Source of the DNA: Flavobacteriaceae bacterium GSB9
Lineage (GTDB): Bacteria; Bacteroidota; Bacteroidia; Flavobacteriales; Flavobacteriaceae
Direction: 5' to 3'
Length of the DNA stretch: 64,000 bases
Assembly: GCA_022749295.1 (NCBI GenBank)
Contig: CP062007.1
Location: forward strand, 1,240,001-1,304,000
Shown piece by piece: positions 1-10,008 of the stretch (the stretch's first letter is position 1; every line of letters starts with the position of its first letter). The notes below the pieces were generated by a model, which was not told where the DNA came from, made no database searches, and was given only the letters and a program-made list of their open reading frames with translations. A program made the translations under genes and the position numbers.

Positions 1-1369
1 CGGTTTTAGGGTTCGTAAAATCTAAGGTAGCATCTTCATAAGGAATGTTACCTTTTTTGTCTTTTACAGCCAATCCTTTTTCTACAATTTCGTTAAACAA
101 TGTATTTTTTGGTGTAAAATATGGTAATTGCCATAAACAGACGTTAAAGCCGTCTTCTTTCATATCGGCAATCATTTTTTCTGGATTGTCGAATCGGTTT
201 TTTGAAAACTCATAATCACACCTCCAGTCTGTTTCAAACCAACCGGTGTCAAAATGAATCACATCGCTAGGTATTTTATACTTTCTTAAGTTTTTAGCAA
301 TATCTCTGCCTTCTTCTTCAGAAAAATAGGTAATGCGGCTCATCCAAAACCCAAACGACCAAAGTGGTGGCATTTCGGGTTTTCCGGTCAAGTCTGTGTA
401 TTCATCTAAGATATCCTTTGGCTCTCCGATAAATAAAAATAAGTCCGCTTCATCATCTCCAATCATCATTGAATTAGCGCCATTAAAATATTTACCAAAA
501 TCGACTGTTATTGGTGTGGAATGGTGCATAAACACTCCATAACCACGACTACTCATGTAAAACGGAATGGGCTTATACATAGTTTCATTCTGCACGCCAT
601 TGGCATCATCTGTCCAAAAAATAACTTTTTGGCCACGTTTGTTAAATTGGGTAAACGACTCACCACATCCAAATATTTTTTCATCAGGTGACATAGAAAA
701 AACGGCCCCCATACTTCGAGAGTAGTCCTCTGCACGTCTTACAAATGAGAACGGTGTTACTGGAGTATATGTGCTTTTAACATCCTCCAAATGAAGCGTA
801 CTTGTTAGTAGTTTCCCTTTGGCATCATAAACATAAACATGCCATGGTTTTTCTGTAATTAATACCGAACCTTTACTACTTGTATATTGGTGCCCGTTAT
901 CAACTTTTTTATATTTCCATAGATTTCGCGCATTTTCAGCCTTACCGTTTACCAGCATCAATGACTGTTCTTTTTCTCTAAATTGCGGCCCAGATGCAGC
1001 CTTTAACCGAATGGTACGTTCTGAAATGAACTGGATTGAAAAAGGTAATTCTGGTGATATTGTATATTCTGTTGTAGGAAATTCATTGGCATCAACAGCA
1101 ACTAGCTTACTCAACATATTGTTAAATGCTTGCCGTGTGGCAAAATTATACCTAAGATATTGTATAGCTCCCTGGCCTGTTTCAGAGTTAAAAGAAGCTA
1201 ATTCGTTAGCCAAATAATAGGTATTTCTGTAATCCTCAAAATCTTCACTAATGTCTGGCGGTTCGTTTAAAACATTTGTATTTTGAATTTGCGCCCATGT
1301 AGCATTTACCAATAACAGCAAAGTCACTTGCAGAAATAACACATTAAATTTTAGTTTGTTCTTAAACAT
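1..1369 (-). CDS. GH31 family glycoside hydrolase (3' end beyond window)
   Basis: The reading frame is open from ATG at 1369 to the window edge, giving about 456 residues with a signal peptide (hydrophobic stretch ending ATWAQ). An N-terminal beta-sandwich region is followed by the start of a (beta/alpha)8 barrel, with the GH31-like segments MPPLWSFGFWMSR and HFDTGWFETDW near residues 350-385 and LWQLPYFTPKN after them. The pattern is closest to the alpha-xylosidase/alpha-glucosidase (YicI-like) branch. The catalytic nucleophile normally sits a few dozen residues past the last visible segment (DFTNP), so it is outside the window. The gene lies downstream of a susCD locus but behind a strong hairpin at 1517-1548, so it may have its own promoter. 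GH31 membership is confident; the substrate is not known. Confidence 0.85.
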   Translation of the reverse strand, partial: MFKNKLKFNVLFLQVTLLLLVNATWAQIQNTNVLNEPPDISEDFEDYRNTYYLANELASFNSETGQGAIQYLRYNFATRQAFNNMLSKLVAVDANEFPTTEYTISPELPFSIQFISERTIRLKAASGPQFREKEQSLMLVNGKAENARNLWKYKKVDNGHQYTSSKGSVLITEKPWHVYVYDAKGKLLTSTLHLEDVKSTYTPVTPFSFVRRAEDYSRSMGAVFSMSPDEKIFGCGESFTQFNKRGQKVIFWTDDANGVQNETMYKPIPFYMSSRGYGVFMHHSTPITVDFGKYFNGANSMMIGDDEADLFLFIGEPKDILDEYTDLTGKPEMPPLWSFGFWMSRITYFSEEEGRDIAKNLRKYKIPSDVIHFDTGWFETDWRCDYEFSKNRFDNPEKMIADMKEDGFNVCLWQLPYFTPKNTLFNEIVEKGLAVKDKKGNIPYEDATLDFTNPKT

Positions 1370-1516
1370 ATTTTGTCGCTTTTACTTTTTCCGCTTGTAA
1401 ATTTTTGGCATTAAAATTCCTTTATAGTTAAGGCATTTAACGATTGTTACCGTTTTAGCCTCACCTTATATATAAATAAAAGAGAAAATTTTAACTGAAA
1501 ACCAAAACTGAAATTA

Positions 1517-1548
1517 AAAACCACTGTGCCGATAAACACAGTGGTTTT
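1517..1548 (-). terminator. Rho-independent terminator after the PKD lipoprotein gene
   Basis: A perfect 12-bp stem (AAAACCACTGTG with CACAGTGGTTTT) surrounds an 8-nt loop. Read on the minus strand it ends in a T-rich run and starts 10 bp after the stop codon at 1559. It should end the sus transcript before the GH31 gene, or act as an attenuator. Confidence 0.75.
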
Positions 1549-1558
1549 ATCTCAACTT

Positions 1559-3451
1559 TCACTTAATTATAATACTTTCAATCGTAGTTGTAACGGCAGA
1601 CAAGTCTTCAATATCTGCAGCCAAACCAAAAATATCGATAGTGAATACGATAGGTCCAGAAACATCTGTACCCGGTGTAAACGTTACCGTATAAGTACCA
1701 TCTCCTGTAATTGTAGTATCCCCACTATTTTTAGTGCCTTCACCCCAATAACCAAAAGCCCATCCATCAGATGCAAATTGATAATCTGCAGTATAAGTTC
1801 CGGCAGCTTCACTTGTTAGGCTAATACCTGAAAGGGTGAATGTAATTTCCATGCTATCACCAAATGCAATATCCGCTGGGTTGATTGGTGGATCTGTAAA
1901 TGTTGGTCCAAACTCATTGAAGAATTCTATCCTGAAGTTTCCATTACCTTCCAAATCGCCGTAGGCCAATTTTGAATTATCAACAGCGACCTCTTTTCCT
2001 TCATTTCCAGCGCCCCCTCCAGTAGTATCACTATCTAACACAAAATGAAATACCATATACTCATTTTTACCAGTTTCGTCACGTTTGCCAAACCAAATAT
2101 CCGTAACTACACCATCCGTTTTTGCTGTTTTTACAATCTTCCACTGATTTTGCGAAGTGGTACCAACTGTTGCCCATGAACCTCCAATTGGGAAATAAGG
2201 TGTTATATCGGTAAATGTTATGATATTGGTTCCGTCAGAGCTTGTTGAATATGTTCCGCTCATTTCAACTCCATCACTATCAATAGTAGAAACACTACCA
2301 TCGTTGGAAAAGGTTATTTTATTCTCAACAACCGAAGCTTGGTCTGCAGAGGTATAGCCTGGCCAGCCTGCCGCTTCGTAATCTTCAACGGTTTGCCACC
2401 CATTCAATAAATTCCCATTTAAATCGGTCCAATCAAAAGGACTATCTGCACTTAAATGCCATGTTTTTGTAGTAGTTACGTTTGTTGATAATAAATCATC
2501 AACCGTTCCGCCATTTAAATCTATAGCTGGATCAGGGTCTGGTAAATCCTGCGGCACCCAGTTATCGTTATACTCTTTTGATATAAAATTTAAAATAACC
2601 AATTCTTCTTTAGAATTATGAAAAGCAGCCAACTGCATGGCATCTTCAGTTAAAGTTAAAATCCTATAATTCGACCAGTCATCTACGTCATTATCTGCCC
2701 ATGAATTCTGTAAGACGGCCGCATCTGTTAGGGTTAACGTTTTTGCATCGGCGTCTAAAAAATATGTGCCATTCTCCAAACCTCTACTTGTGGTAAAAGC
2801 ATGGTTAATTTCTACAAAAGGACCGCCATCCAAACTAAAGGTCATATAACCATAATCTCCTGGTTCAGCTATCCATTCATTTCCTGCCAATTCGGGTTCC
2901 CATATCCAGCAGAAATTTGCTACATCCGCATCATCCGTATATTGACATGCCTTTTCCCAAATTAGACCATTTCCTGAAAATGATAAGGGCGCTCCAAAAT
3001 ATTTGGAATTGCCTTCAGCATCTAAATCCAATAACCAGGTTTTGGAATTGCCCACACCACCAGACAACAATGTCCAAAGCGGATCATTAACATAGTTTAG
3101 ATTATCGTCGGTTACAGTAATCGTCACCGGATCCAAGTTTACAATACCACCCTTGGTTACTGCTGAAATTTTAATGGTATAATCTCCTTTAAAAGCATAC
3201 CTTACAGTTTCTACTTTTTTATTGGAACGTCCCGTACCATAATCCCAGGTCAATGTTACTCCTGGAGTTAGGTTAGTTAAAATAACTGTATTCCCTCCAG
3301 GGTCGACTGTGAAATCTTGGGAAATATCAAACTGAATTTCAGATTTATCGGGAAGCTCTCCCAAAGCACCCGTTTCTGGGTTGCATGATGATATTAGGAT
3401 GGCTATTCCCAACACCAAAAATGATGCGATTAATATTCTTATTTCTTTCAT
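1559..3451 (-). CDS. PKD-domain surface glycan-binding lipoprotein (SusE/F position)
   Basis: This 630-residue protein has a lipoprotein signal (hydrophobic stretch ending SSC). A PKD-like domain follows around residues 40-115, containing the DYGTG turn and ending in PVTITV. Two similar beta-rich modules come next, each opening with a KTW-x-L segment (near residues 135 and 330). The C-terminal third is another beta-sandwich of unknown family. It lies 23 bp after susD in the same operon, the usual place for a surface glycan-binding protein that captures oligosaccharide for the SusCD complex. No catalytic motif is visible. The role is inferred from position and architecture; the ligand is unknown. 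Confidence 0.75.
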   Translation of the reverse strand: MKEIRILIASFLVLGIAILISSCNPETGALGELPDKSEIQFDISQDFTVDPGGNTVILTNLTPGVTLTWDYGTGRSNKKVETVRYAFKGDYTIKISAVTKGGIVNLDPVTITVTDDNLNYVNDPLWTLLSGGVGNSKTWLLDLDAEGNSKYFGAPLSFSGNGLIWEKACQYTDDADVANFCWIWEPELAGNEWIAEPGDYGYMTFSLDGGPFVEINHAFTTSRGLENGTYFLDADAKTLTLTDAAVLQNSWADNDVDDWSNYRILTLTEDAMQLAAFHNSKEELVILNFISKEYNDNWVPQDLPDPDPAIDLNGGTVDDLLSTNVTTTKTWHLSADSPFDWTDLNGNLLNGWQTVEDYEAAGWPGYTSADQASVVENKITFSNDGSVSTIDSDGVEMSGTYSTSSDGTNIITFTDITPYFPIGGSWATVGTTSQNQWKIVKTAKTDGVVTDIWFGKRDETGKNEYMVFHFVLDSDTTGGGAGNEGKEVAVDNSKLAYGDLEGNGNFRIEFFNEFGPTFTDPPINPADIAFGDSMEITFTLSGISLTSEAAGTYTADYQFASDGWAFGYWGEGTKNSGDTTITGDGTYTVTFTPGTDVSGPIVFTIDIFGLAADIEDLSAVTTTIESIIIK

Positions 3452-3474
3452 GTTTTAATTTAGTTTAGTTAAAA

Positions 3475-5076
3475 TTACCAACCCGCATTTTGTTTCAATA
3501 CGTTATCTGACAATGTTATTTGAGTATTTGGTATTTGCTGCAAACCTTTTGTAGCCTGAATGTTTTCGGCTTTTATGGTTTTAGTTTCTGGCACTCCACC
3601 ACTTAACAATTCAGTAGTTTCAGCAATGGTTGAAGCCGCAACATCAACCCCTTGGCGCAACAAATCCCAATATCTTACGCCCTCTAAAGCAAACTCCAAA
3701 TGGCGTTCGTCCATAATATTATCTTGGTTAACCGATAAGGATACGAAATTATCTTTAAGGGCGCGTTGCCTTACTTGGTCGAAATAAGTCTGTGCATTAC
3801 TACTGCCCAATTCGGCAGCCATAAGCAAAACATCGGCATAGCGCAACACCACATAATCCTGAAATTGGTTGATTTGAAAATCGGTTACTCCAAACTGGTT
3901 AACAGCCGAAACGGTTTGTCCTTCTTCATCCAAAATGGACATGGGCGTATATTTTTTATTATAGTAGCCCGTGTATTCACGTTGGTTTTCAATTTTATCA
4001 AAAGGGATTTCTTCTTCTTCTACAGCAATAACCGTAGCCGATTTTCGGGTATCGTTCTCGCTATAAGCATCCCAAAGTTTCGGGTTTACGGTAATGCCCC
4101 ACCCGTTTCCATAAGGCAAGTAAGAGTACTCACGCATGCCGAACATCACCAACCAGTGGTTGCCATCGGTATTTCCATTATAATCACTTGTGTATGTATA
4201 TTTTATAGAAAACACCACTTCTTTATTGTGTTCACCTGCGAAATCCACTTCTGAAGCTGCTGAGGATACTGGCCACAAAGAAGCAAAATCATCAACCAAG
4301 CCATGTCCACTTGATGAGATAACATCTTCCAAATGCGCTAGTGCTTGGGCTTTTGTAACCACATTTGCTAAATCTGAAGTACCATAATACCCCGTATAAT
4401 ATAGAAACACACGCCCCAACAATGACTTGGCTGCCCATTTGGTAACCCGACCTGCATCAACAGCATTATATGCCGTATCTGGTAAGTTATTTGCTGCGAA
4501 CTGTAAATCTTCAGCAATTACGGCATAGACCTCTTCTGGACTAGCCTGTGGAATGTTTTCGGTTGAAGGCTCGATTAACAACGGAATATTCCCCCACAAC
4601 CTCACCATTTCAAAATAAATATATGCCCTTATAAATCTGGTTTCGGATTCATAGACATTTCTTAGTACGTCATCGCCTTCCCAGTTAATTTGGTCTAGCT
4701 TTGTTAGTAAAACATTGCAACGATAAATAGCTTTGTAGTAAGCTATCCAATTAGAATTGAACATATCAACGTAACTAGGTGCACGCGAAATATCAAACTC
4801 ATCTAGTGCGGCAAAATTATAGCCATCAGCATTTCCAGTACCACCAAAGCAATTATCTGAAAACACTTCGCTAACCACTGGAATACCTTGTCCTGCAGCA
4901 CCCGTAGCAATTTGTAAGCCGTCATAACAGCCCACTAAGGCTTTGTATGCATCATCTGTTGTTGAATAAAAGTTTGAATCCGTCACCTGAGTTAAAGGTT
5001 CTGTTTCTAAGCTACAAGATCCTAGCGACAGCAACCCTAAACATAAAATATATAAATATGTATTTTTCATTTTCAT
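3475..5076 (-). CDS. susD: SusD/RagB family outer-membrane lipoprotein
   Basis: The 533-residue protein starts with a lipoprotein signal (LLSLGSCS) followed by the SusD N-terminal pattern (ETEPLTQVTDSNFYSTTDDAYKA, as separate short blocks). The family's mature C-terminal segment is present: ERHLEFALEGVRYWDLLRQG near residues 455-475, a SusD hallmark. SusD proteins form the extracellular lid of the SusC channel and bind the glycan. It lies 6 bp downstream of the partner susC. The substrate cannot be inferred from sequence alone. Confidence 0.93.
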   Translation of the reverse strand: MKMKNTYLYILCLGLLSLGSCSLETEPLTQVTDSNFYSTTDDAYKALVGCYDGLQIATGAAGQGIPVVSEVFSDNCFGGTGNADGYNFAALDEFDISRAPSYVDMFNSNWIAYYKAIYRCNVLLTKLDQINWEGDDVLRNVYESETRFIRAYIYFEMVRLWGNIPLLIEPSTENIPQASPEEVYAVIAEDLQFAANNLPDTAYNAVDAGRVTKWAAKSLLGRVFLYYTGYYGTSDLANVVTKAQALAHLEDVISSSGHGLVDDFASLWPVSSAASEVDFAGEHNKEVVFSIKYTYTSDYNGNTDGNHWLVMFGMREYSYLPYGNGWGITVNPKLWDAYSENDTRKSATVIAVEEEEIPFDKIENQREYTGYYNKKYTPMSILDEEGQTVSAVNQFGVTDFQINQFQDYVVLRYADVLLMAAELGSSNAQTYFDQVRQRALKDNFVSLSVNQDNIMDERHLEFALEGVRYWDLLRQGVDVAASTIAETTELLSGGVPETKTIKAENIQATKGLQQIPNTQITLSDNVLKQNAGW

Positions 5077-5082
5077 TAGTTT

Positions 5083-8000
5083 TTAAAGTTTAACGTTCAA
5101 TCCCATCATAAAGGTTCTAGGCCTTGGGTAATAACCAATATCTACACCCGATGACGTTCCGCCAGTTCCAAAACCAACTTCGGGATCCATACCATCGTAT
5201 TCCGTAAACGTATAAAGATTTAATGCTGAAACATATACTCTAAATTCCTTGGCAAAAAATGGTTTGCTAAGTTTAGCTATATCCAATCCAAGCGTCAGGT
5301 TGTTTATCCTTAAAAAATCACCATCCTGAACGTATAAATCTGAAAAATTCGCAAAATTTCGTCCATCTTCTGTTACCCGTGGAATGGTGTTTGAAGAGCC
5401 TTCGCCCGTCCATCGGTCTAAAATCGCCGATGTATAATTCCCTAATGCTCCAGGGTTTCTGTACGACTGTACCAGTTGGTTACCAGCCACACCATTGGCA
5501 GATATCGAAAAATCGAAAGCTTTATAATTTCCAGAAATGGAGAAACCATAAGTTAAATCTGGATTGGGATCACCAATCATTTTTTTGTCGGCATCACTAA
5601 TGCTACCATCTCCATTTACATCTCTGTAAATGATATCGCCGGGCGCCGCATTGGGCTGTGCACCATAATCATCAATTTCTTGCTGGTTTTGAAAAACTCC
5701 TGCTGTTTCATATCCCCAAAAATACCATAGAGGAAAACCATCTTGTGCTCTATAGAATTCTGGTGCATTATCGAACAGCTGATTGGTTGCCCCGTGAATG
5801 ATACCATCGCTGGTTGGTATTTTACCTACCACGTTTTCGTTATACGCTCCATTAACTGCGATATTATAATTAAAATCGCCTATGCTGTTATTATAATTAA
5901 GAGCCAACTCAACACCAGTGTTTTCTACATTTCCACCATTAATAAAAGGGGCGTCTGCTCCGGCAGTAGCTAAAATAGGCGCAACAATTAACCAATCTTT
6001 ATTGGTTTTTTTATACCAATCGAAATTAACATTCAACGTATTATTGAAGAATCTAGCATCAAAACCAATATTGGTTTGTTCTGAAGTTTCCCAACCTAAA
6101 TCTTTATTCGGTAATCTGTTAGGAAACGCTCCTGGAGTTAACACACCTTCTTCCGAACCAAAAATATAGTTTGTGTTTGATGTTTGTATAGGCGCCAAAA
6201 ACTGAAACGCACCAACATTTTGATTACCAACCTGTCCCCAACTCGCTCTTAACTTAAAGAAGTTAACGGTATTTGAAGCACTTAAAAAATCTTCGCTAGA
6301 CATTACCCAACCAGCTGAAACCGATGGAAAATACCCCCATTGATTATCGGGATGAAAATTTGACGACCCATCGGCCCTAAAGGTGGCATTTATTAAATAC
6401 TTTTCATTAAAGTTGTAATTCAATCTACCAAAATAAGACATTCTTTTATTTTCAGACTTTCCGCCACCAACACTCATCAATGGGCCTCCTTCTTGATTTG
6501 TGGTATTGTCTAGCCATGCATTTCCAAGACCAACAAATACGTTATCAACATTACTTCCATTAATATAGGTGCCATCAAAATTTATGGATGACGAGCCCAC
6601 CATGGTTTCAAAATGATGTTTTTTGGTTACATCAAATTTATAGGTAAGCAAATTATCCCAAGTCAAGGTTTTCCCTTTGTTCATGCTTTGACTGGTATTA
6701 TCTTGGTTTCTAAAAGAATAGATAGACAACGAATAAATCGGACTATACGAATGTCCTTCCCCAGCATAATAATCGAGTCCGATAGTGGTTTTGAATGTTA
6801 AATTTTTAATGGGCTCAATTTCCAAATAAATGTTACCCAACAGCTTTTGGCTGTTACTTTCGTTTTGATTGTTGTACAACATATCTGCATAAGGATTGGC
6901 GTTACCTACCAACCAAGCCTCGCCGCTACCAGTGGTATTGAAAAAATTTCCGTTGGCATCATACATAGGCAATAACGGACTCACCCTAAAAGCACTACGC
7001 AACGAGTTGTTGTACTGATTACCAACACCAATACCGTTGTTTTTTATATAAGCGAAACTTAAATTTTCACCAAAGGTCACCACGTCTTTATACAATTTAT
7101 GTTCAGAATTGAACCTGAAATTATAACGCTCGTAATTGGAAAGGTCTTTTCCGCCAACAATACCTTCTTGCCCAAAATAGGACAATGATGAGGAATACAC
7201 CGAGGTTTCCGAACTTCCAGTAACACCCAACGAGTAGTTTTTTGTGGCCGCATTGTCAACAAACATTTCATCCATCCAGGTGGTGCCTGCTCCCAATTCT
7301 GCAATTTGAGCATTGGTTAAATACGGATTTCTTCCAGAGTTCACGGCTGCTTCGTTTATCATAGTGGCATACTCGGTGGCATTGAGCAAATCTATTTTTC
7401 GTGCCACGGATTGAAGTCCGTAAAATTGGTCAAACGTAATTTGGGCGGCTTGCCCTCTTTTGCCTTTTTTGGTAGTTACCAAAACTACCCCATTTGAGGC
7501 TTGCGAACCATAAATAGCAGCCGATGCCGCATCTTTTAAAATAGATATGGACTCGATATCGGCATTGTTTAAATACGAAATATCGCCCGTTAAGATACCA
7601 TCAACCACATATAAGGGGTTGCTACCCGAAGTGGAGCCTACACCCCTAATTACCACGTTTAAACTTTCGCCTGGCTGTCCCGAAGTTGAAGTAATCTGTA
7701 CACCCGGCGATTGTCCTTGTAAAGCCTGAATGGCATTTGCGGTGTTCATCTTTTCAAGATTGTCACCACTTACCTGTACACTTGCACCGGTAACCAAAGC
7801 CTTTTTAAGTGTACCGTAACCGATAACCACTACCTCATCTAAAGCTGCGGTGTCTTCTTTGAGCTTAATACTTAGATTGGTTTGCGAGTTAACGGGTATT
7901 TCTTGGGTGATGAAACCCACAAACGATACCACTAGCACAGCGTCTTTGTTTGAAAGGTTTATTTTGAAATTTCCGTCAAAATCAGACTGGGTACCGTTTG

Positions 8001-8499
8001 TTGTGCCCTTTTCAATAATATTAGCTCCAGGTAGTGGTTGCCCAAAATTGTCCAGCACATTTCCTGTAACTTGCCAAGTCTGGATGGTCGTTTCATTAGT
8101 AGTGATGTCGGCGTTTATTGAAAGATCGGCTTCTTCTTTTTTCAGTAAAAAGATTTGACGGTCTACAATGCTATAAACCGTGTTTGTATTCGAAAACACT
8201 TGGTTCAAGATGGTTTTTATGGATTCTTTTTCCACTTTTATGGAAACATTTCGCTTTAGGTTTACATCTTTTATTTTGTAAGCAAACCTAAATTCGCTGG
8301 AACTTTCAATTTCATCAATAAGCTCGCCAACCGTTACATTATTTAAGTTTAAGGATATTTTTGCCTTTTGCGAGTACGAAGTGCTGGCGTGTAGGGTAAA
8401 CAACACAACGAAAAAAAATAATGCGCTTAACTTCATCTTTAAATCGAATTTTAAGGGTGAAGAATGATGGCTTCTTTTCTTAATAAGAAGTTTTTTCAT
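5083..8499 (-). CDS. susC: SusC/RagA TonB-dependent transporter with STN signalling domain
   Basis: This 1138-residue protein has a long n-region signal peptide (cleavage near STSYSQ). An STN domain follows at about 45-120, then a carboxypeptidase-regulatory-like repeat at about 140-220 (VTGNVLDNFGQPLPGANI), a TonB box/plug with the SusC signature (LDEVVVIGYGT, then NPLYVVDGI), and a 22-strand barrel ending in FMMGLNVKL. The STN domain marks it as a transducer. Such proteins relay substrate occupancy across the periplasm to a FecR anti-sigma factor, and fecR and an ECF sigma gene lie directly upstream. It is paired with susD after 6 bp. Confidence 0.95.
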   Translation of the reverse strand: MKKLLIKKRSHHSSPLKFDLKMKLSALFFFVVLFTLHASTSYSQKAKISLNLNNVTVGELIDEIESSSEFRFAYKIKDVNLKRNVSIKVEKESIKTILNQVFSNTNTVYSIVDRQIFLLKKEEADLSINADITTNETTIQTWQVTGNVLDNFGQPLPGANIIEKGTTNGTQSDFDGNFKINLSNKDAVLVVSFVGFITQEIPVNSQTNLSIKLKEDTAALDEVVVIGYGTLKKALVTGASVQVSGDNLEKMNTANAIQALQGQSPGVQITSTSGQPGESLNVVIRGVGSTSGSNPLYVVDGILTGDISYLNNADIESISILKDAASAAIYGSQASNGVVLVTTKKGKRGQAAQITFDQFYGLQSVARKIDLLNATEYATMINEAAVNSGRNPYLTNAQIAELGAGTTWMDEMFVDNAATKNYSLGVTGSSETSVYSSSLSYFGQEGIVGGKDLSNYERYNFRFNSEHKLYKDVVTFGENLSFAYIKNNGIGVGNQYNNSLRSAFRVSPLLPMYDANGNFFNTTGSGEAWLVGNANPYADMLYNNQNESNSQKLLGNIYLEIEPIKNLTFKTTIGLDYYAGEGHSYSPIYSLSIYSFRNQDNTSQSMNKGKTLTWDNLLTYKFDVTKKHHFETMVGSSSINFDGTYINGSNVDNVFVGLGNAWLDNTTNQEGGPLMSVGGGKSENKRMSYFGRLNYNFNEKYLINATFRADGSSNFHPDNQWGYFPSVSAGWVMSSEDFLSASNTVNFFKLRASWGQVGNQNVGAFQFLAPIQTSNTNYIFGSEEGVLTPGAFPNRLPNKDLGWETSEQTNIGFDARFFNNTLNVNFDWYKKTNKDWLIVAPILATAGADAPFINGGNVENTGVELALNYNNSIGDFNYNIAVNGAYNENVVGKIPTSDGIIHGATNQLFDNAPEFYRAQDGFPLWYFWGYETAGVFQNQQEIDDYGAQPNAAPGDIIYRDVNGDGSISDADKKMIGDPNPDLTYGFSISGNYKAFDFSISANGVAGNQLVQSYRNPGALGNYTSAILDRWTGEGSSNTIPRVTEDGRNFANFSDLYVQDGDFLRINNLTLGLDIAKLSKPFFAKEFRVYVSALNLYTFTEYDGMDPEVGFGTGGTSSGVDIGYYPRPRTFMMGLNVKL

Positions 8500-8684
8500 A
8501 CTTTTAAAGAGTTTAATTGTGGTTATTAGTTTAGTTTTAACCGCACCTTTACATAATCGGGAAATGCGTCACCATTTTCCGATTTGTTTTTAGCCCTTGG
8601 TTAGTGGGCTGAACTAAAAACTGCGGAGATTTTAATCATTTGATTTGATTTTTTCTGTAGTTACATCATAGGCAGATAGTTGGT

Positions 8685-9854
8685 TTAGTTTATTAAAATT
8701 CTATTATCATTTATTGAATAATCTATATTGTATGTGATTTTAAAGTATTCTAGAATTTTTTCAATAGGTTCATTTCTAAAACTGGCATTAAATTTCTCAT
8801 CGCTCAATTCTGTATTGTTATTCTTTATTTTAACATTATAATGTCTTTCCAATTTTTTAAGGATGTTTCCAAACGTAATGTCTCTAAAAGCCAATTCGCC
8901 ATCAATCCACGAAGTGTATATACTGGTTATAACGGGCTTTGTAGAAATATCTCCCATTTGCATTTTGTTGTAACTTCCCTTAAAACCAGGTTTTAAAATC
9001 TTGCTTTTGCTTTTATCGGTAATAGCAAACAAATTAACAGACCCTTCAATTAAAACAACGTCGGTTTCAACGTCTTCTGGATAACTTGAAAAATTAAATT
9101 GAGTACCCAAAACCTCTACCCCTAAAGCATCAGTATTAACCGAGAAGGGATTGTTTTCATCTTTAGCAACATCAAAGTAGGCCTCTCCTTTTAAAAACAC
9201 ATCTCGCCTATACCCTTTCAAGAACTTAACTGGATACTTAAGAGATGTTCCTGAATTTAGGTGGACTGAAGTACCATCAGATAACTTTACTTCAAAGCGC
9301 TTTCCGTAAGGAACCGTCAACGTGTTATAGACCAAATGTTCTACTTCCGTATCGTTTTTGTAGACAATTTGCCCCCCATTTTGCTCGCCAACAATGTTAC
9401 CATTAACATCCAAAACTTCAAATGTTCCATCTTCATTAATGATTTTAGTAGTACCGTTATCCAATTGAAGTGTTATGCGCTCATTAGGGATAACCAGTTT
9501 GCTTTCATTACTATCAAAATATCCCATTTCGAACAAATAGCCAACACCCAAACAAACAATTATAATAGCCGCATATTTGAGTACTCTATAAACCTTTGCC
9601 CCTATTTGCTTTTCATCTGCTTTGGCTATTTTAGCCTCAAGATTTCTATAAACCCTTTTGGTTTCTATTTGTTTAAAAACTGTGAACTTATCCTGAATAT
9701 TTTTTTTATTGATAATTTTCTCATACAAAGCCAAGTTACGCTCCTGTTTCAGCCAACTGTCCAAAACAGCTTGTTCTTCGGCAGAAATGATTTTTGCAAT
9801 AGATTTGTATATAAGTTCTGCTATTTGGTACTCAGAAAGTGTGTTTTGACTCAT
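8685..9854 (-). CDS. FecR family anti-sigma factor
   Basis: This 389-residue inner-membrane regulator has an N-terminal cytoplasmic helical domain (1-85), one transmembrane segment at about 91-110, and a periplasmic FecR domain (VPYGKRFEVKLSDGTSVHLN in short blocks, then YFDVAKDE). The C-terminal DUF4974-type domain contains FRDITFGNILKKLERHYNV. In this family the cytoplasmic part holds the ECF sigma factor and the periplasmic part reads the STN domain of the TonB-dependent transducer. The neighbours fit: sigma gene 154 bp upstream, STN-type susC 185 bp downstream. Confidence 0.92.
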   Translation of the reverse strand: MSQNTLSEYQIAELIYKSIAKIISAEEQAVLDSWLKQERNLALYEKIINKKNIQDKFTVFKQIETKRVYRNLEAKIAKADEKQIGAKVYRVLKYAAIIIVCLGVGYLFEMGYFDSNESKLVIPNERITLQLDNGTTKIINEDGTFEVLDVNGNIVGEQNGGQIVYKNDTEVEHLVYNTLTVPYGKRFEVKLSDGTSVHLNSGTSLKYPVKFLKGYRRDVFLKGEAYFDVAKDENNPFSVNTDALGVEVLGTQFNFSSYPEDVETDVVLIEGSVNLFAITDKSKSKILKPGFKGSYNKMQMGDISTKPVITSIYTSWIDGELAFRDITFGNILKKLERHYNVKIKNNNTELSDEKFNASFRNEPIEKILEYFKITYNIDYSINDNRILIN

Positions 9855-10008
9855 TAGCTTAGTTTTGGTTTTGAAAATTCAGATTTATCAACATCTTAAT
9901 TTTCGTCTCAAATTTTTATCAAAAAAACAAATAACACAAGGTTGTTTTACTAATATGACTCAAAAAAGAATGTTTAGGGTGGAAAAAAATTAAAAAAATA
10001 TTTTTTTT

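Noticed and set aside
1434-1447. Near-match to the GTAAC-N4-GTTAC palindrome (TTAAC-GATT-GTTAC) upstream of the GH31 gene
   Set aside because: On the minus strand no TAnnTTTG-like box follows at 21-22 bp, and the gene has no link to the sulfur block; treated as chance.
8591-8609. Short hairpin AGCCC...GGGCT between fecR and susC
   Set aside because: Only 5 bp of stem with no T-run on either strand; not a terminator, and no evidence of an attenuator.
9336-9857. 173-codon plus-strand frame inside the fecR gene
   Set aside because: Antisense shadow of a clearly coding FecR gene; cysteine/phenylalanine-rich composition typical of non-coding strands.
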